Positions 52,611-62,900 of a DNA stretch of 64,000 nucleotides are shown one piece after another; the first letter of the stretch is position 1, and each line of letters opens with the position of its first letter. Position numbers and translations under genes: made by a program. The DNA is from Strigamia acuminata. Its lineage: Eukaryota > Arthropoda > Chilopoda > Geophilomorpha > Linotaeniidae. Location: the NCBI GenBank assembly GCA_949358305.1, contig OX442322.1, positions 2,108,001 through 2,172,000 of the forward strand, given 5' to 3'. The notes beneath the pieces were generated by a model. The model was not told where the DNA came from. It saw only the letters and a list, made by a program, of their open reading frames with translations, and ran no database searches.

Positions 52611-55600
52611 GCCATTAGGAAAAAGAAAGTTATATAAAGTCCTGATGTTAAAAGACTAAACACAGGTTTCAACCTGGTAAAATTAGTAAACCACTATTTA
52701 ACCTCTGCGAACAACAACGGGAGCGCATTTAATGAGTTTTGGTTAAGAAAAATAAGTGGTTAAGACACGTCTGAATTATCAAACATCACTATGGTGGTGA
52801 AATTTAGCACAAAAGACCAAGAATCACTCAAAGTGGACATTTTTTATGGGAATTCAGTAAAAATAACTACGGAAATGGGTTCCACACCAAAAACCGACTC
52901 AAGGCCGCACAACGGTTCTCATCCTGAGTCAGTTTTGAGGGTAAAAGAAGAAAAAGTCACAAAAAGGGACCGGGATGAGGAGGAAAAGTGAGGAAAACTG
53001 AGAGGAGCTGGCCACAGAGCCACTCGTGAGGAATTGAAACTTTGAAAAATTTAAAAGGTGCAAAACAACACGCCTTTTGCTCGGAATTTCACACAAAAAT
53101 AGAATAAAAAACACAAAAAATATTTGAAAAGATTAGGGGAATATTTTTCCCACACACGGAAGAGAAATTGAGGAAAAATTCAAAATTTTCTTACCGGAAA
53201 AATTGAAGGAAAATTGTAAAATTCAGACTATAGCCAAGAAAAGACTCACGGAAGAAAAAGCCCAGAAGACAAATGGAAAATGGCGAAAAACGGACATTTT
53301 TTTTTGGGGAGGTAGATTTTTGTTTGACTGGAAAAATAAACATGATTTTTCTCGTTTTTTGGGGGGAGGGAGTCTTATAATAACTATCATGACTGTTTGA
53401 TTAGAAATAAAAGGATATTGGTAAATTAGAGTTTTGTTACAAAAAGGGAGAAAAATCCATAGTAAAAACTAATAGACAGAGTAAAGAGCTACAATTTAAC
53501 AAATGGGTGGATTAAACATGGGTGACACGGTTTAGCCTCAAGACAACACAGTCAGACCAAACGAAAATTTTATCGGTGTCACCTGAGGTAGAAGATGACG
53601 TCGGGGGAGGAAGCGTAACCACAAGAGGCGGGAACTCGGTTGACATCATGGCCGGTAGAGAGGGCTGAATAGACAGACAGCCACAGCAAACACTATTGAT
53701 GTGTTGATGAGAAATTTAACAAACGGCAATGACGGCTGTGATCGAATTGTCAGTGAGATTATACATTGTAACATTCACTCGAAACGACAGGCCAAAACCG
53801 GCAGACGCTAGCCCTGCCTCGGGCACAGGCTGAGTGAAGGAGGACACTTGATGAGGGATAATCCACATCAGCGTAACAAGAGGTCAGTAGCCCACTTAAC
53901 AACAGGCTGCAGAACCTATAATTGGAGAAATTTAAGAGAAAAACAGGGATAACAAAATAAATGCAAAGTTAAGAAATTGACTTATTAAAAATAAGGTAAA
54001 AATAAAATTAGATATATGACAAAGTAAAATAGAACGAAATCAAAACAGGATAAAATAAGAAAGTAAAGACAAAGTAGAACAAAGTAAAAAACAAAATAAA
54101 GCAGAATAAAAGACGAAATAAGGAAAAATGAAAAACAAAAATAAAATGACATAGAACAGAGTGAACTAAAAAGACTTACAGACTGACAGATCCAACTATG
54201 CCTCACTGTTGAACAACTCTCCAGATTCCACATTGACAGTTGTGAGATTCAGGTGAGCAGCAGCAGTCTCAGCTAGGTCAACAACAGGCTTGGCGGGAGG
54301 AGGTGGTAGAGCAGATCTGGGTGGCCGCTCAGAAGTCACCAAAAAAGTGAAGACTGGGTTCTTCACATGGACAACGACTTCATTAGTAGTTGTTGTTAAA
54401 AATGGCCTTAGGTTCAACAGGACCCGAGGGCCGGTTGTCAGCAGCATCAGTTCTTGCACAACTAAGGTGCATGATTAGGACGTTTCCACTCAGGGAAACG
54501 ATGGGACAAAGTGGATTTGTTATAGTACCAACCTTGGGCAATGCTGCGGGGTGCTCTGTTCCTGCATCTCAATATTGTCGAATGTGGGTTTCAATATACA
54601 GCCATGACAAAGGTTCACAATGGAAGTGAGAGGCAGAGAGCTTGTGAAGCTTAAACAATAAAAAAAAAGTTGAATTTTGGATCCAGGAAGTAAACACCAA
54701 ATACCAGACGTGACCTAATGAAGAGAGCAATGAGACATGGGAGACAACAAAAAACAAAAGAAATGTAAACCAAAAAGGAGAAAGAATGAAAGTAGGAAAT
54801 CTTTACTCCAGGATGAAGTTTAGAACAAATAAATATGCTAAAGATGTGTTGTGACAAATAAAGAAATCTCAAAGCAATGAGAAAGCAATGGAAGGTCACA
54901 AAACCAGACAGAAATAAACTATAAATTTAAAATTGAGTTTTATTTTATACAAAAATAAGTAAAGAAATAAATAGATAAATAGGCAAAGCTACACACGGGT
55001 GAATAAAAAACTAATATGAAAACTGAGGGAGAAAGTGATGACAACAACATGGGTTTTAGATGGGGAAGAGAGAAAGGCAGGTCATAAATCTTAAAGGAGT
55101 TACAATGTGAAATTTAGAAAAATAAGAATAAGTTATTTGTAAAATCAAAAATATGTAGGTTTAAAAATTTTGAAAAAAGGATTAAGTCATAAACCTTAAA
55201 AGAAATACAATGTGAAAATTGGGAAAAGAAGAATGTATGTTTTAAGTCCAATATATTTTTCAGAAATCTTTGCACAGAGACGTGCTGAAAGACAAACAAT
55301 GCTATGTTACTTCATTTGTTGGAATTGGCCTGAAACAGGGGTCAGTGACCCAGATACAATCTTAACCCTGACACCTGAAAGACACAGGGGAGGACACAAG
55401 AGATCTATAATAAAAGAAAGAAATCCGATAAGACTGACCCCCTTCCCTCTCTGGAGGTAGTGAAACAGCAAGTCACGCCCCATTGAAATAAAGCGATTTG
55501 ATTGTGTCAACGAAGATACATTTGTTGGCACCAAATTTTAAAAAAATGAAAATTAAGACAGATAGGCTTTTGCCCCTGATTGGGAAACTGAATTCCTTTG

Positions 55601-55680
55601 CAACAATAGGTGCCAAACTGAGAATGTGTGCCTTGTTCGGGGAGAGCTACTGTGTGTGGAGTTGTTTCATTCAACCTTGG

Positions 55681-56478
55681 TGATCCAGTTTTTGAACGAA
55701 TTTGGCGGTGGAAGCGTTGCTGCCAAAAAACCTTTAGCGTACGCATTGGTAAACATCAGTAAACGATCGTCGCCGAAATAGGCATCGATAACACGGACAT
55801 GCGGCAGGAAAGCGTACGCGTAACGTACGCGAAATACACAATAAACGTGTCGTGATTCGACTTTGTGGTTAAAGATAATAAATAATACACTCGGGAATAC
55901 AATATATTTCAAATACTGCTTTATTAAAACACGCTTACTAATACAAATATAAGTCAAGATGTTTCCTGTGTTGGTCCTCGGATTCGGCTGCGAATACGAG
56001 TTGCCGCTAAACAATGGCGGATCCAATTGTTTAGTCCTACGCGTGGTCTATGTTTGTTGTCTAGGGTATTTCCACGTGTTATTATGAACACGCGAGAATT
56101 CGCTTTCTCGTGCGAATTAAACGAATATCGTTCGAATATTTATTCTAGCGTAGATTGGCTACGCTAAATAAATGTGGCTGTTGTACAGTTGAGATGGTCA
56201 GCGGGCACCGGTCCTCGATCAATCCGTGAAACGGCCTGAAAGGTGAGGTAAATGGTGCTCTTGCTGAAATGTGGTAACTGTAGTGTCGTTTCCGGTCAAG
56301 TATCGGCGTTATATACTAACCGGAAATGACGTCATATGCAAATCCTTCCGATTATGCAGGTTCGCAGAAACACGAGACTAGTCAGTCTAGTCGGTATTTC
56401 TAGCGCGCTCTAGTGGCGAGTATTAGTAACACAATAATCACCGCTAATTACTTCTTCAGGTGATGCCGAATCACCACA
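55681..56478 (-). repeat. 3' LTR of element D
   Basis: The right limit is clear: minus-strand TGTGGTGATTCGG follows the polypurine tract. The left limit (about 55681, TGATCCAG, in rough inverted match) is a guess. A minus-strand AATAAA sits at plus 55920-55925. Confidence 0.6.
56308..56343 (-). promoter_or_regulatory. Compact promoter of element D LTR
   Basis: Reading the minus strand: octamer ATTTGCAT (56343-56336), palindromic CRE ATGACGTCAT (56335-56326), ETS-like TTTCCGG (56326-56320) and a TATATAAC box (56315-56308), all in 36 bp. The start of transcription would be near 56280. Confidence 0.75.
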
Positions 56479-56492
56479 CGTCCCTCCCCGAG
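56479..56492 (-). other. Polypurine tract of element D
   Basis: Minus-strand CTCGGGGAGGGACG directly before the 3' LTR. Bases 56493-56677 are non-coding and A/T-rich. Confidence 0.75.
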
Positions 56493-56677
56493 AATAAATC
56501 ATCGGGGTCCCTTAAATAAAAGGAGGAACAATATCTAATCATAAAATAATCTTTTTATTTAAATGATGATGAATGGTGCATAAAATATTTTACATTCTTA
56601 AATAATTGATACGCAAACAAATAATAATAATTTCCTAGTTTGGAGAAGACAGTCTTCTCGTCACGATTTCTAATTAC

Positions 56678-59368
56678 TTATTTCTTCAAGTTATCGGCAT
56701 AACTCGGCTTATCTTCCGAACTTGGTTCGTCCAGGTTGGGAGATGTGGTCAGTCTTGAAGAGTAGTCCGAGGGGTCTTCGCTCTCATTCAAGTAGAAACG
56801 TAGGTGTCCCGGCGCTTCCAGCGGATTTCCCGTTCGTTCGTGGGCCCAAATTGGTGGCAGGAAGGCCGACATACCTTGATTGGTGTGGTGGATTCTTTGG
56901 GCCTCGGCGATGCTGGTTGGTGCGCGATGGGCTCGGAGTAGTCGTTGATGTTGGATGAAGCGCTCGCCTCCGGCTCCGGCTTCGATAGCGTCCTTCATCC
57001 AGACGTAAAGAGAATAGCCACGATCTGGAGACTGGAGTAGTTTTGCCTCCGTGTCCTTCGTAAAGGACAACCCTGGGAAGTACATCCTGAGTCTGGCGGC
57101 GATTTGAGGCTCTGTCGTCTTTGGAACCTTCTTGCTCGACTTTGGGAGGAGCATCTTTTTCTTGGGTTCCTTCTTCTTGAGCGGGACTGGTTCGGCCAGT
57201 GGCTCGGAGGGTCCCTTCTCCCTCGGCGGAGGCGGAGGGGGAGGCGTCGGATCCCTGGGAACCGGAGCCTCTGCGGTTGGCGTGGCCGCCGAAGGTGACG
57301 GGAGCGAGCGTTGAATTATCGCTCGAACGTTCTGGTAGGAGGCCTCTGGATCCGGGTCCTGGGCCACCATTTGGGCTCGAATTACTGCCGCAGAGGGCAC
57401 CAGACGTGTCCAGCTGTCTACGAGAGCCGGCGGAACTTGGAAACCCTCGTGGGCCACCACGATCCAGGCTGCTACAGCAACACGTGCGTTTCGGAAGGTG
57501 GCGGCGGCCAGCAAAATCGACATCAAGTCGGTAATGGCAACCACGATCCTCGTATTCCAATTTGGATGATCCCGATTTTTGTTCTGCGTATATTCAATTG
57601 AGATCCGCTGAAGGTTCGTGATGACGTTTTGGATCACGTTTTGTTGGTAGGAGTCCATCTCGCACAAAAGCGCTCTAGCTTGCTCCACGGTCGTTACCTC
57701 CAGAAACTGTTGCAACGTTACCTCCGAAGGGTTGATTGGAGTCGAGGCTTGGATGACTGCTGGGGCTGGCAACATCGGATTGGGTCCCGTGGATGTCGTT
57801 GGCTGAGGCACAGATCTGACCAGACGTCTTGATTTTTCCGGTTCGGGCTTGTCCCAAACGATTGGAGTTCTCGTTGAAGTTGAGGCTTCGGGGATAGTTG
57901 GGAGAGGTTCGACTTTGGTCGGTCCAAAGCGAGCTTCTCGATGTCTGAGTTGTTCTTCAGAACTCAGTGTCGGTGCGCCGATTATCACTTTCTTGCGAAA
58001 GGCGCTTGGGAGGCTGACGCTGGATGTTACGCTTCTCGTCTGTGAGAGTTCCGGCTTGATGAAAGCACTTGGCGCCGTCTCTAGACTCGAGGCGGTCGAG
58101 GGAGTCGGGCGGTAGACTGGTTTCGGCTGCATTTGTTGGTATTTCATAACCACCGCGAGGAGATCCGCCTGAGTATACATCTTCTTCTGCTCGGGGACCT
58201 CGTCGATAATCACTTCGTCGTCAATCTTCATCGGTTCGGGACTGTCCCAAATCGATTTGATGACTTCACAGCGTCTCCTATCTCGCTGTCGTAATTCCTC
58301 TTCGCGATACGCTTTCCATGAACGTGCGCGACTCTCCGATCCTCTCCTTCTTCGTTCGTCCTGTAACCGGAGGTTCTCTCGTTCACGTCGGGCTTTCTCA
58401 TCACGTTCGCGTAGGAACTCCTCTCGATGTCTATTCCAGGATTCCTTGTTTTCTTCCCGCCGTCGGAAGTAATTTCTACGATAATCGTCCCAATTTTCTT
58501 GGTTCCTATCGCGTCTGCGTTGATCCTCTCGACGGTCGGGGCGTTCGCGCACATTTTCTCTTCTTCGGCTGGTTGACGGGGCGTCCCTGGATTGAAATCG
58601 CGATGTTTGTGGGGCCTCCGTCTTTCCCAGGCGAGAGAGAGCGCTTGGTTTGGCCAGGCGTTTCTCTGTCGCGGGTTTCTTATTCTGCGCGCTGCTGGAA
58701 GTGCTTGGCTTGTCCAGGCATTGTTTCTTCGCTGAGCAGCCTGCTTCGTCGTGCTCGTTGGAGAGACGTTTCTCGGCTTTCTGGCGTTTGCGACCAAAGA
58801 AGCCCAAAAAATGCAATTGATGCATTGCTCGTTGCGAGGTGATGAAACCGTGTCTCGGTCTCCAATCTGGGCGGTCGGGCCGGTCTTCGCGGATCTGAAG
58901 GAGCCAAAACCTGATTTCCTCGGTCGAGTAACCGTCCGGCTGTAGATAATTGAAAACCTCGTCATGTGCGGTCCGCCTTACTTCTTCGTAATATGCCATA
59001 TGGATCTGGTGTTTTTCTTCATCTGTTTCGGCGTCGCGCCATTGTTCGTAAACGTCCCATCCTCGCTGGTCGTCAGGAAAGGCGGCTCGGATTAGTGGAT
59101 TCGGGATTGGCGCTGGCGGGTCCATATTTCTCGAGATAACTGCCCGTAAAGCTGCTTGATATTGGCGCGGCATGTAGTGGATCAACGTTTGCTGGCTGGA
59201 CCAGTAGCGGCTGATCGCACGGGACAATAAAAGGCGAATTTTCCATGGTTCAAAGTCGACCGCTTCTTCGAGCGCTTGTCGGAACAGTATGGGGATTACT
59301 TCGCGCCATAAGCTGCCTGCGGAAACTCTTTTCGGGTCGATTTGCCCCCACGTAGTGCGATATCCGTC
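56678..59368 (-). CDS. Element D third ORF, main exon (exon 2)
   Basis: An 896-residue exon of unknown function. The frame opens at 59368 right after a TAG that is itself the end of a splice acceptor (CTAATATTTAG), and it has no ATG at its start, so it needs an upstream exon. The N-terminal domain aligns with element B (TWGQIDP, PWKIRLLLSR, WRPRHGFITSQ, QLHFLGFFG). The middle is Arg/Glu-rich with three repeats of the type W-x2-(Y/H)-R-x2-(F/E)-(F/L)-x2-R (about 58250-58500). A helical domain (RVAVAAWIVVAHEGFQVP) and the C-terminal domain (HQRLLRAHR, HTNQGMSAFLP, WAHERT) are shared with B. No membrane helix is seen. The joined product would have about 947 residues. Confidence 0.82.
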   Translation of the reverse strand, partial: DGYRTTWGQIDPKRVSAGSLWREVIPILFRQALEEAVDFEPWKIRLLLSRAISRYWSSQQTLIHYMPRQYQAALRAVISRNMDPPAPIPNPLIRAAFPDDQRGWDVYEQWRDAETDEEKHQIHMAYYEEVRRTAHDEVFNYLQPDGYSTEEIRFWLLQIREDRPDRPDWRPRHGFITSQRAMHQLHFLGFFGRKRQKAEKRLSNEHDEAGCSAKKQCLDKPSTSSSAQNKKPATEKRLAKPSALSRLGKTEAPQTSRFQSRDAPSTSRRRENVRERPDRREDQRRRDRNQENWDDYRRNYFRRREENKESWNRHREEFLRERDEKARRERENLRLQDERRRRGSESRARSWKAYREEELRQRDRRRCEVIKSIWDSPEPMKIDDEVIIDEVPEQKKMYTQADLLAVVMKYQQMQPKPVYRPTPSTASSLETAPSAFIKPELSQTRSVTSSVSLPSAFRKKVIIGAPTLSSEEQLRHREARFGPTKVEPLPTIPEASTSTRTPIVWDKPEPEKSRRLVRSVPQPTTSTGPNPMLPAPAVIQASTPINPSEVTLQQFLEVTTVEQARALLCEMDSYQQNVIQNVITNLQRISIEYTQNKNRDHPNWNTRIVVAITDLMSILLAAATFRNARVAVAAWIVVAHEGFQVPPALVDSWTRLVPSAAVIRAQMVAQDPDPEASYQNVRAIIQRSLPSPSAATPTAEAPVPRDPTPPPPPPPREKGPSEPLAEPVPLKKKEPKKKMLLPKSSKKVPKTTEPQIAARLRMYFPGLSFTKDTEAKLLQSPDRGYSLYVWMKDAIEAGAGGERFIQHQRLLRAHRAPTSIAEAQRIHHTNQGMSAFLPPIWAHERTGNPLEAPGHLRFYLNESEDPSDYSSRLTTSPNLDEPSSEDKPSYADNLKK

Positions 59369-59647
59369 CTAAATATTAGAATATTAATAAATATATTAGG
59401 ATCGTTGATTAATTTGTCATATTTTTGTAGAGATTCTTTCGTCTAACACAAGATGGCGTCATGGTCGGCCATGTGCTTTTCGACCACGTGTTTTGAAGTT
59501 AATTTTTCTTTCGGTATTTGATTAATTTTGATAATTTGTCACTTAAAGTTAAATTATTTTTTCGTTTGTGGTCAGTCCACGAACTTATTTCGTATTTTTG
59601 ATTATCGATACTTGAATTTTTTCTATTTTTTTTTTTTTTTTACTTAC
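59369..59647 (-). other. Predicted intron of element D third ORF
   Basis: 279 nt, from a consensus donor GAC/GTAAGT (intron start 59647) to the acceptor TTTAG at 59369, with a CTAAT branch-like motif just upstream. Both flanks are phase 0. The intron holds a T/A homopolymer run and an AAGATGGCGTC motif near 59452. Confidence 0.8.
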
Positions 59648-59800
59648 GTCGGGTTGGACATCGGGTTCATTGGGTTCGTCCCAATTTCCCTCTTCGTTGT
59701 TTACAATGATTTGTAACAAATCCACTTGATCTTCATCGTCATCCTCGGAAGCGTTGTTTACGGCCCGTTCAATTTCTTTCTTCCAATCATTTCTTTTCAT
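59648..59800 (-). CDS. Element D third ORF, acidic exon 1
   Basis: Fifty-one residues from the ATG at 59800. A short basic start (MKRNDWKKEIER) is followed by a strongly acidic stretch with N-W-D and a terminal Q-P-D at the donor. The same signature ends the first exon of element B. It lies 186 nt downstream of the pol stop. Without splicing the frame ends a few codons later in a poly-Lys tail encoded by the A run. Confidence 0.78.
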
Positions 59801-59985
59801 TTTTCGGAAATTAATTTGATACTTTGATTTACGGCTGCCTCGAGGTGATCGTCGCTTAGTCGGAGATGACAGTGATAAATGTGGGTCGGGTTAGAGGTTA
59901 ACTATTAGTCTCATGTCATCTTTGATTGGTTTGGCCAATTAAGACGCATTGTGGGACGTAACAGGTGTCCCCCCTGTGGTTGTTT

Positions 59986-62900
59986 TTATCGATTGTTTGA
60001 GACAATGGCCGGAGTCGCTTTTTGTTTTCCGACGAGTTTCCCGTCTTTTATGAACGGGTTTGGCTTGTGTCGACGCATACCGTATATTTTATCAGGTTTG
60101 AGGATTCTTGTAGTCTTATTTTTGTTTGATTGCTTTCCTTTTTTAGGAGATTCTTCGACTATTTCCTCCCTCTCCGAAATCTCATCCGGGGCGTCGGCCG
60201 CTTCGTGTGACTCATCTTGAACTAAATTGGTTGGGCCAGTTTGTTCATCTAAAAACATGTCGCGAATAATTGGATTTTGCGCTGGTTTCGTCTGATATTC
60301 CGTCCAAGCCTCTTGAGGAAACTCAGGTAAGTATGGAGTTAATTCTCGGGCGTGGATCGATCTAAAATTAACGTTGTCTGCCAATCTTTTTAGCTTGAAA
60401 GCGTTTCCGCCGTGGGCTTCGAGTATGACGTACGGGCCGTCGCGTTTGTCTGCTAAGCCTGCGTGGACCCCCTTATTGGCGCTGGACTGAATATGTGTGT
60501 CTTTCCAGACGAGGTCATTGACTTTAAAATTGCAGAAGGGCCGATCCTTTCCAGCAATGCTAATACGATCTCTCATGTCGAATATGTGTGACATCATGTG
60601 CTGATAAGTGGCCGAAATTATTTGCTCCAGTCTGTCGACATAAATATGAGGCTTCTCAGGATCAATTTCCAGTATTTCCTCCGGTATTCGTGGGTCCCAG
60701 GGTACTCTGAGTTCCCGAGCGAAGTTTAGAAACGCGGGAGAAAATTTGCGGTTCCTTGAGATCGTTGTGCGGATGCTGAAGGCAATTTCACGAAGATATT
60801 CGTCCCAGCTGGAGTGAACATCGGTGAAAATTGCTAGTGCATATTTTATATCGCGATTTAACCTTTCGACGGGATTGGCCCGTGGATTATAGGTTGATGT
60901 ATATGATGTCTCGATGTCGAATTTTTTACAGAAGTCTTTGTACAAATTTGACGCGAATTGTGGTCCATTATCGGAGATTAATTTTCGAGGGAATCCAAAA
61001 TGAAGCGCCACTTCGTACAAACATCGAATGATTTTTTGCTTAGTTGGTCTCTCCATTGGAAAGAGTTCGGGCCATCCAGTCGCGACATCCATGATTACTA
61101 ATATATATTTGTTTTTATTGGATGACGTGGGCTTTGGGCCCATTAAATCCACGCTCCAGCAATCGAAGGGTGCGAAAGGGCCAAGTGAGATTCTCTCGTA
61201 GCTCTTGGGCGTCCTCGGCTTGCACGCTTGGCATCTGGGGCAGTGATGAATAAAACGAACGATATCTCGGGTCATTTTTGGCCAGAAATAAAGTTGATTT
61301 GCTCGGTAGATCGTTCTGGCCACTCCAGAATGTCCGGCGAGCGGGTGTCCGTGGACCATCCACAGAAACCTTGTCAGCAGACTCCTGGGTATAACGACTT
61401 TCATCGAAGTTCCCGTCTCCGTCAGATCATCGCGGAAATTCGGGTGGTGTTTTAGTAGAAGTCCATCCTCGATTAAGTACGTGGAGGCTTCTCTTTCGAA
61501 TTCTTCGCGTTGGATTTCGTCGAAATTCTCGTCGGGAAATTTTTTATCTGTGATGAAGTTTCGATAAGTTTTACAGAAGTCGTCTGTCATCTGGGCGGCT
61601 ATTAATTCGTCCCTGGTGGGCGGCTTACTATTCGTCCCCTTGCTTACGTGGGCGACGAATGCTCGAACGTACTTGTCGGAGATTCGAGGTTCTATCGTTA
61701 GCTCGTAATTTGGGTGAGCGTCCTTGACAGACTGGTATGCTCGGAGCCAATAATTGTAATAATTTTGGTCTCCTGACTCGAGTTTCTCCTTGGGTAATTC
61801 GTTTAGCTTTTTAAATTCCCATTTTCGGACGGGGTTCGGACAGTAGAAGAGGCGTGAGTCGTCCTCTCCGCAGTCGGTCTCGTCTTCGGGGTCTGAAGCT
61901 GGGGCTCGTGAGAGGGCGTCTGCCACGACGTTGAATTTTCCGGGTCGGTATTCAATGATTAAGTCACAAGCCATTAATTCTAGCTGCCAGCGAGCCATTC
62001 TTCCGGACGGTTCCTTCAACGCCATTAACCACTTTAGTGCTTCGTGGTCAGTTTGTACGTTGAACTTGGTAAATTCCAGGTATGGTCTGAATTTTCGGAT
62101 TGCCCAGACGACGGCTAGACATTCTAACTCTGTCGCATTATAATTCTTTTCGGCTGCTTGTAATTTCCGGCTGATGAACATCGTCGGGACCTCTAACACT
62201 ACTCCGTCGAGGTCATGCTTTTGAAGCAACGCAGCACCTAGGCCAATTCGACTGGCGTCGGTGTGAAGAGTGAATTCTCGATTAAGATCTGGTAGGGGAA
62301 TTCGTTTTACATCGATCAGCATTTGTTTTATCTTGTTAAACGATGTTTCGCAGTGGTCAGTCCACTCGAAATCTTTATCGTTGCGTAACAGATCTGTGAT
62401 GGGTGCCGCGACGTCTGCCAAATTTGGGAGCAATCGATTGAAGAAATTCACCATGCCCATGAAACGTTGGACTCCTTTTACATCTTCCGGGGCGGGGAAC
62501 TGGCTAATCGCCTGGGTCTTTTTCGGGTCGATGGATAGGCCACCTGTTCCGACTGTGTAACCCAGGAATGCCAATTCTTTGCGGCAAAATTTACTTTTCC
62601 CTGGATGAATGTTTAGACCGGCTTTTGTGAGTCGCTCCATGACGTCATTCACGTGTATCAGGTGGTCTTCAAAAGTTTGGGAGACTATGACTATATCATC
62701 GAGGTAAGCCCATGCGTATTTGTGTAAGGCATCGCCGAGAACTTTTTCTATTAGTTTTTGAAAGGTGGCGGGTGCGTTTACTAACCCGAAGGGCATTACA
62801 TTAAACATCAGTCGACCCTGTGGTGCCCAAAAAGCTGTTTTCTCTTTATCCTCTTCCCGCAATTCAACCTGCCAGTAACCCTTGGACAAGTCCATGGTCG

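Larger units (their letters stand above)
48054..55680 (+). other. Long A-rich non-coding tail of element I
   Basis: About 7.6 kb with no supportable gene. The plus strand is strongly A-rich over T (near 2:1 in many lines), as in some retroelement RNAs. It holds the paired ATGGCGG motif array (48308-48830) and diverged internal duplications (49.9-52.7 kb). The 3' LTR of I was not found. Confidence 0.6.

Noticed and set aside
45041-55350. 3' LTR of element I near 55319, because of AATTGGCCTGAAA shared with 45043
   Set aside because: Similarity does not extend beyond 13 bases.
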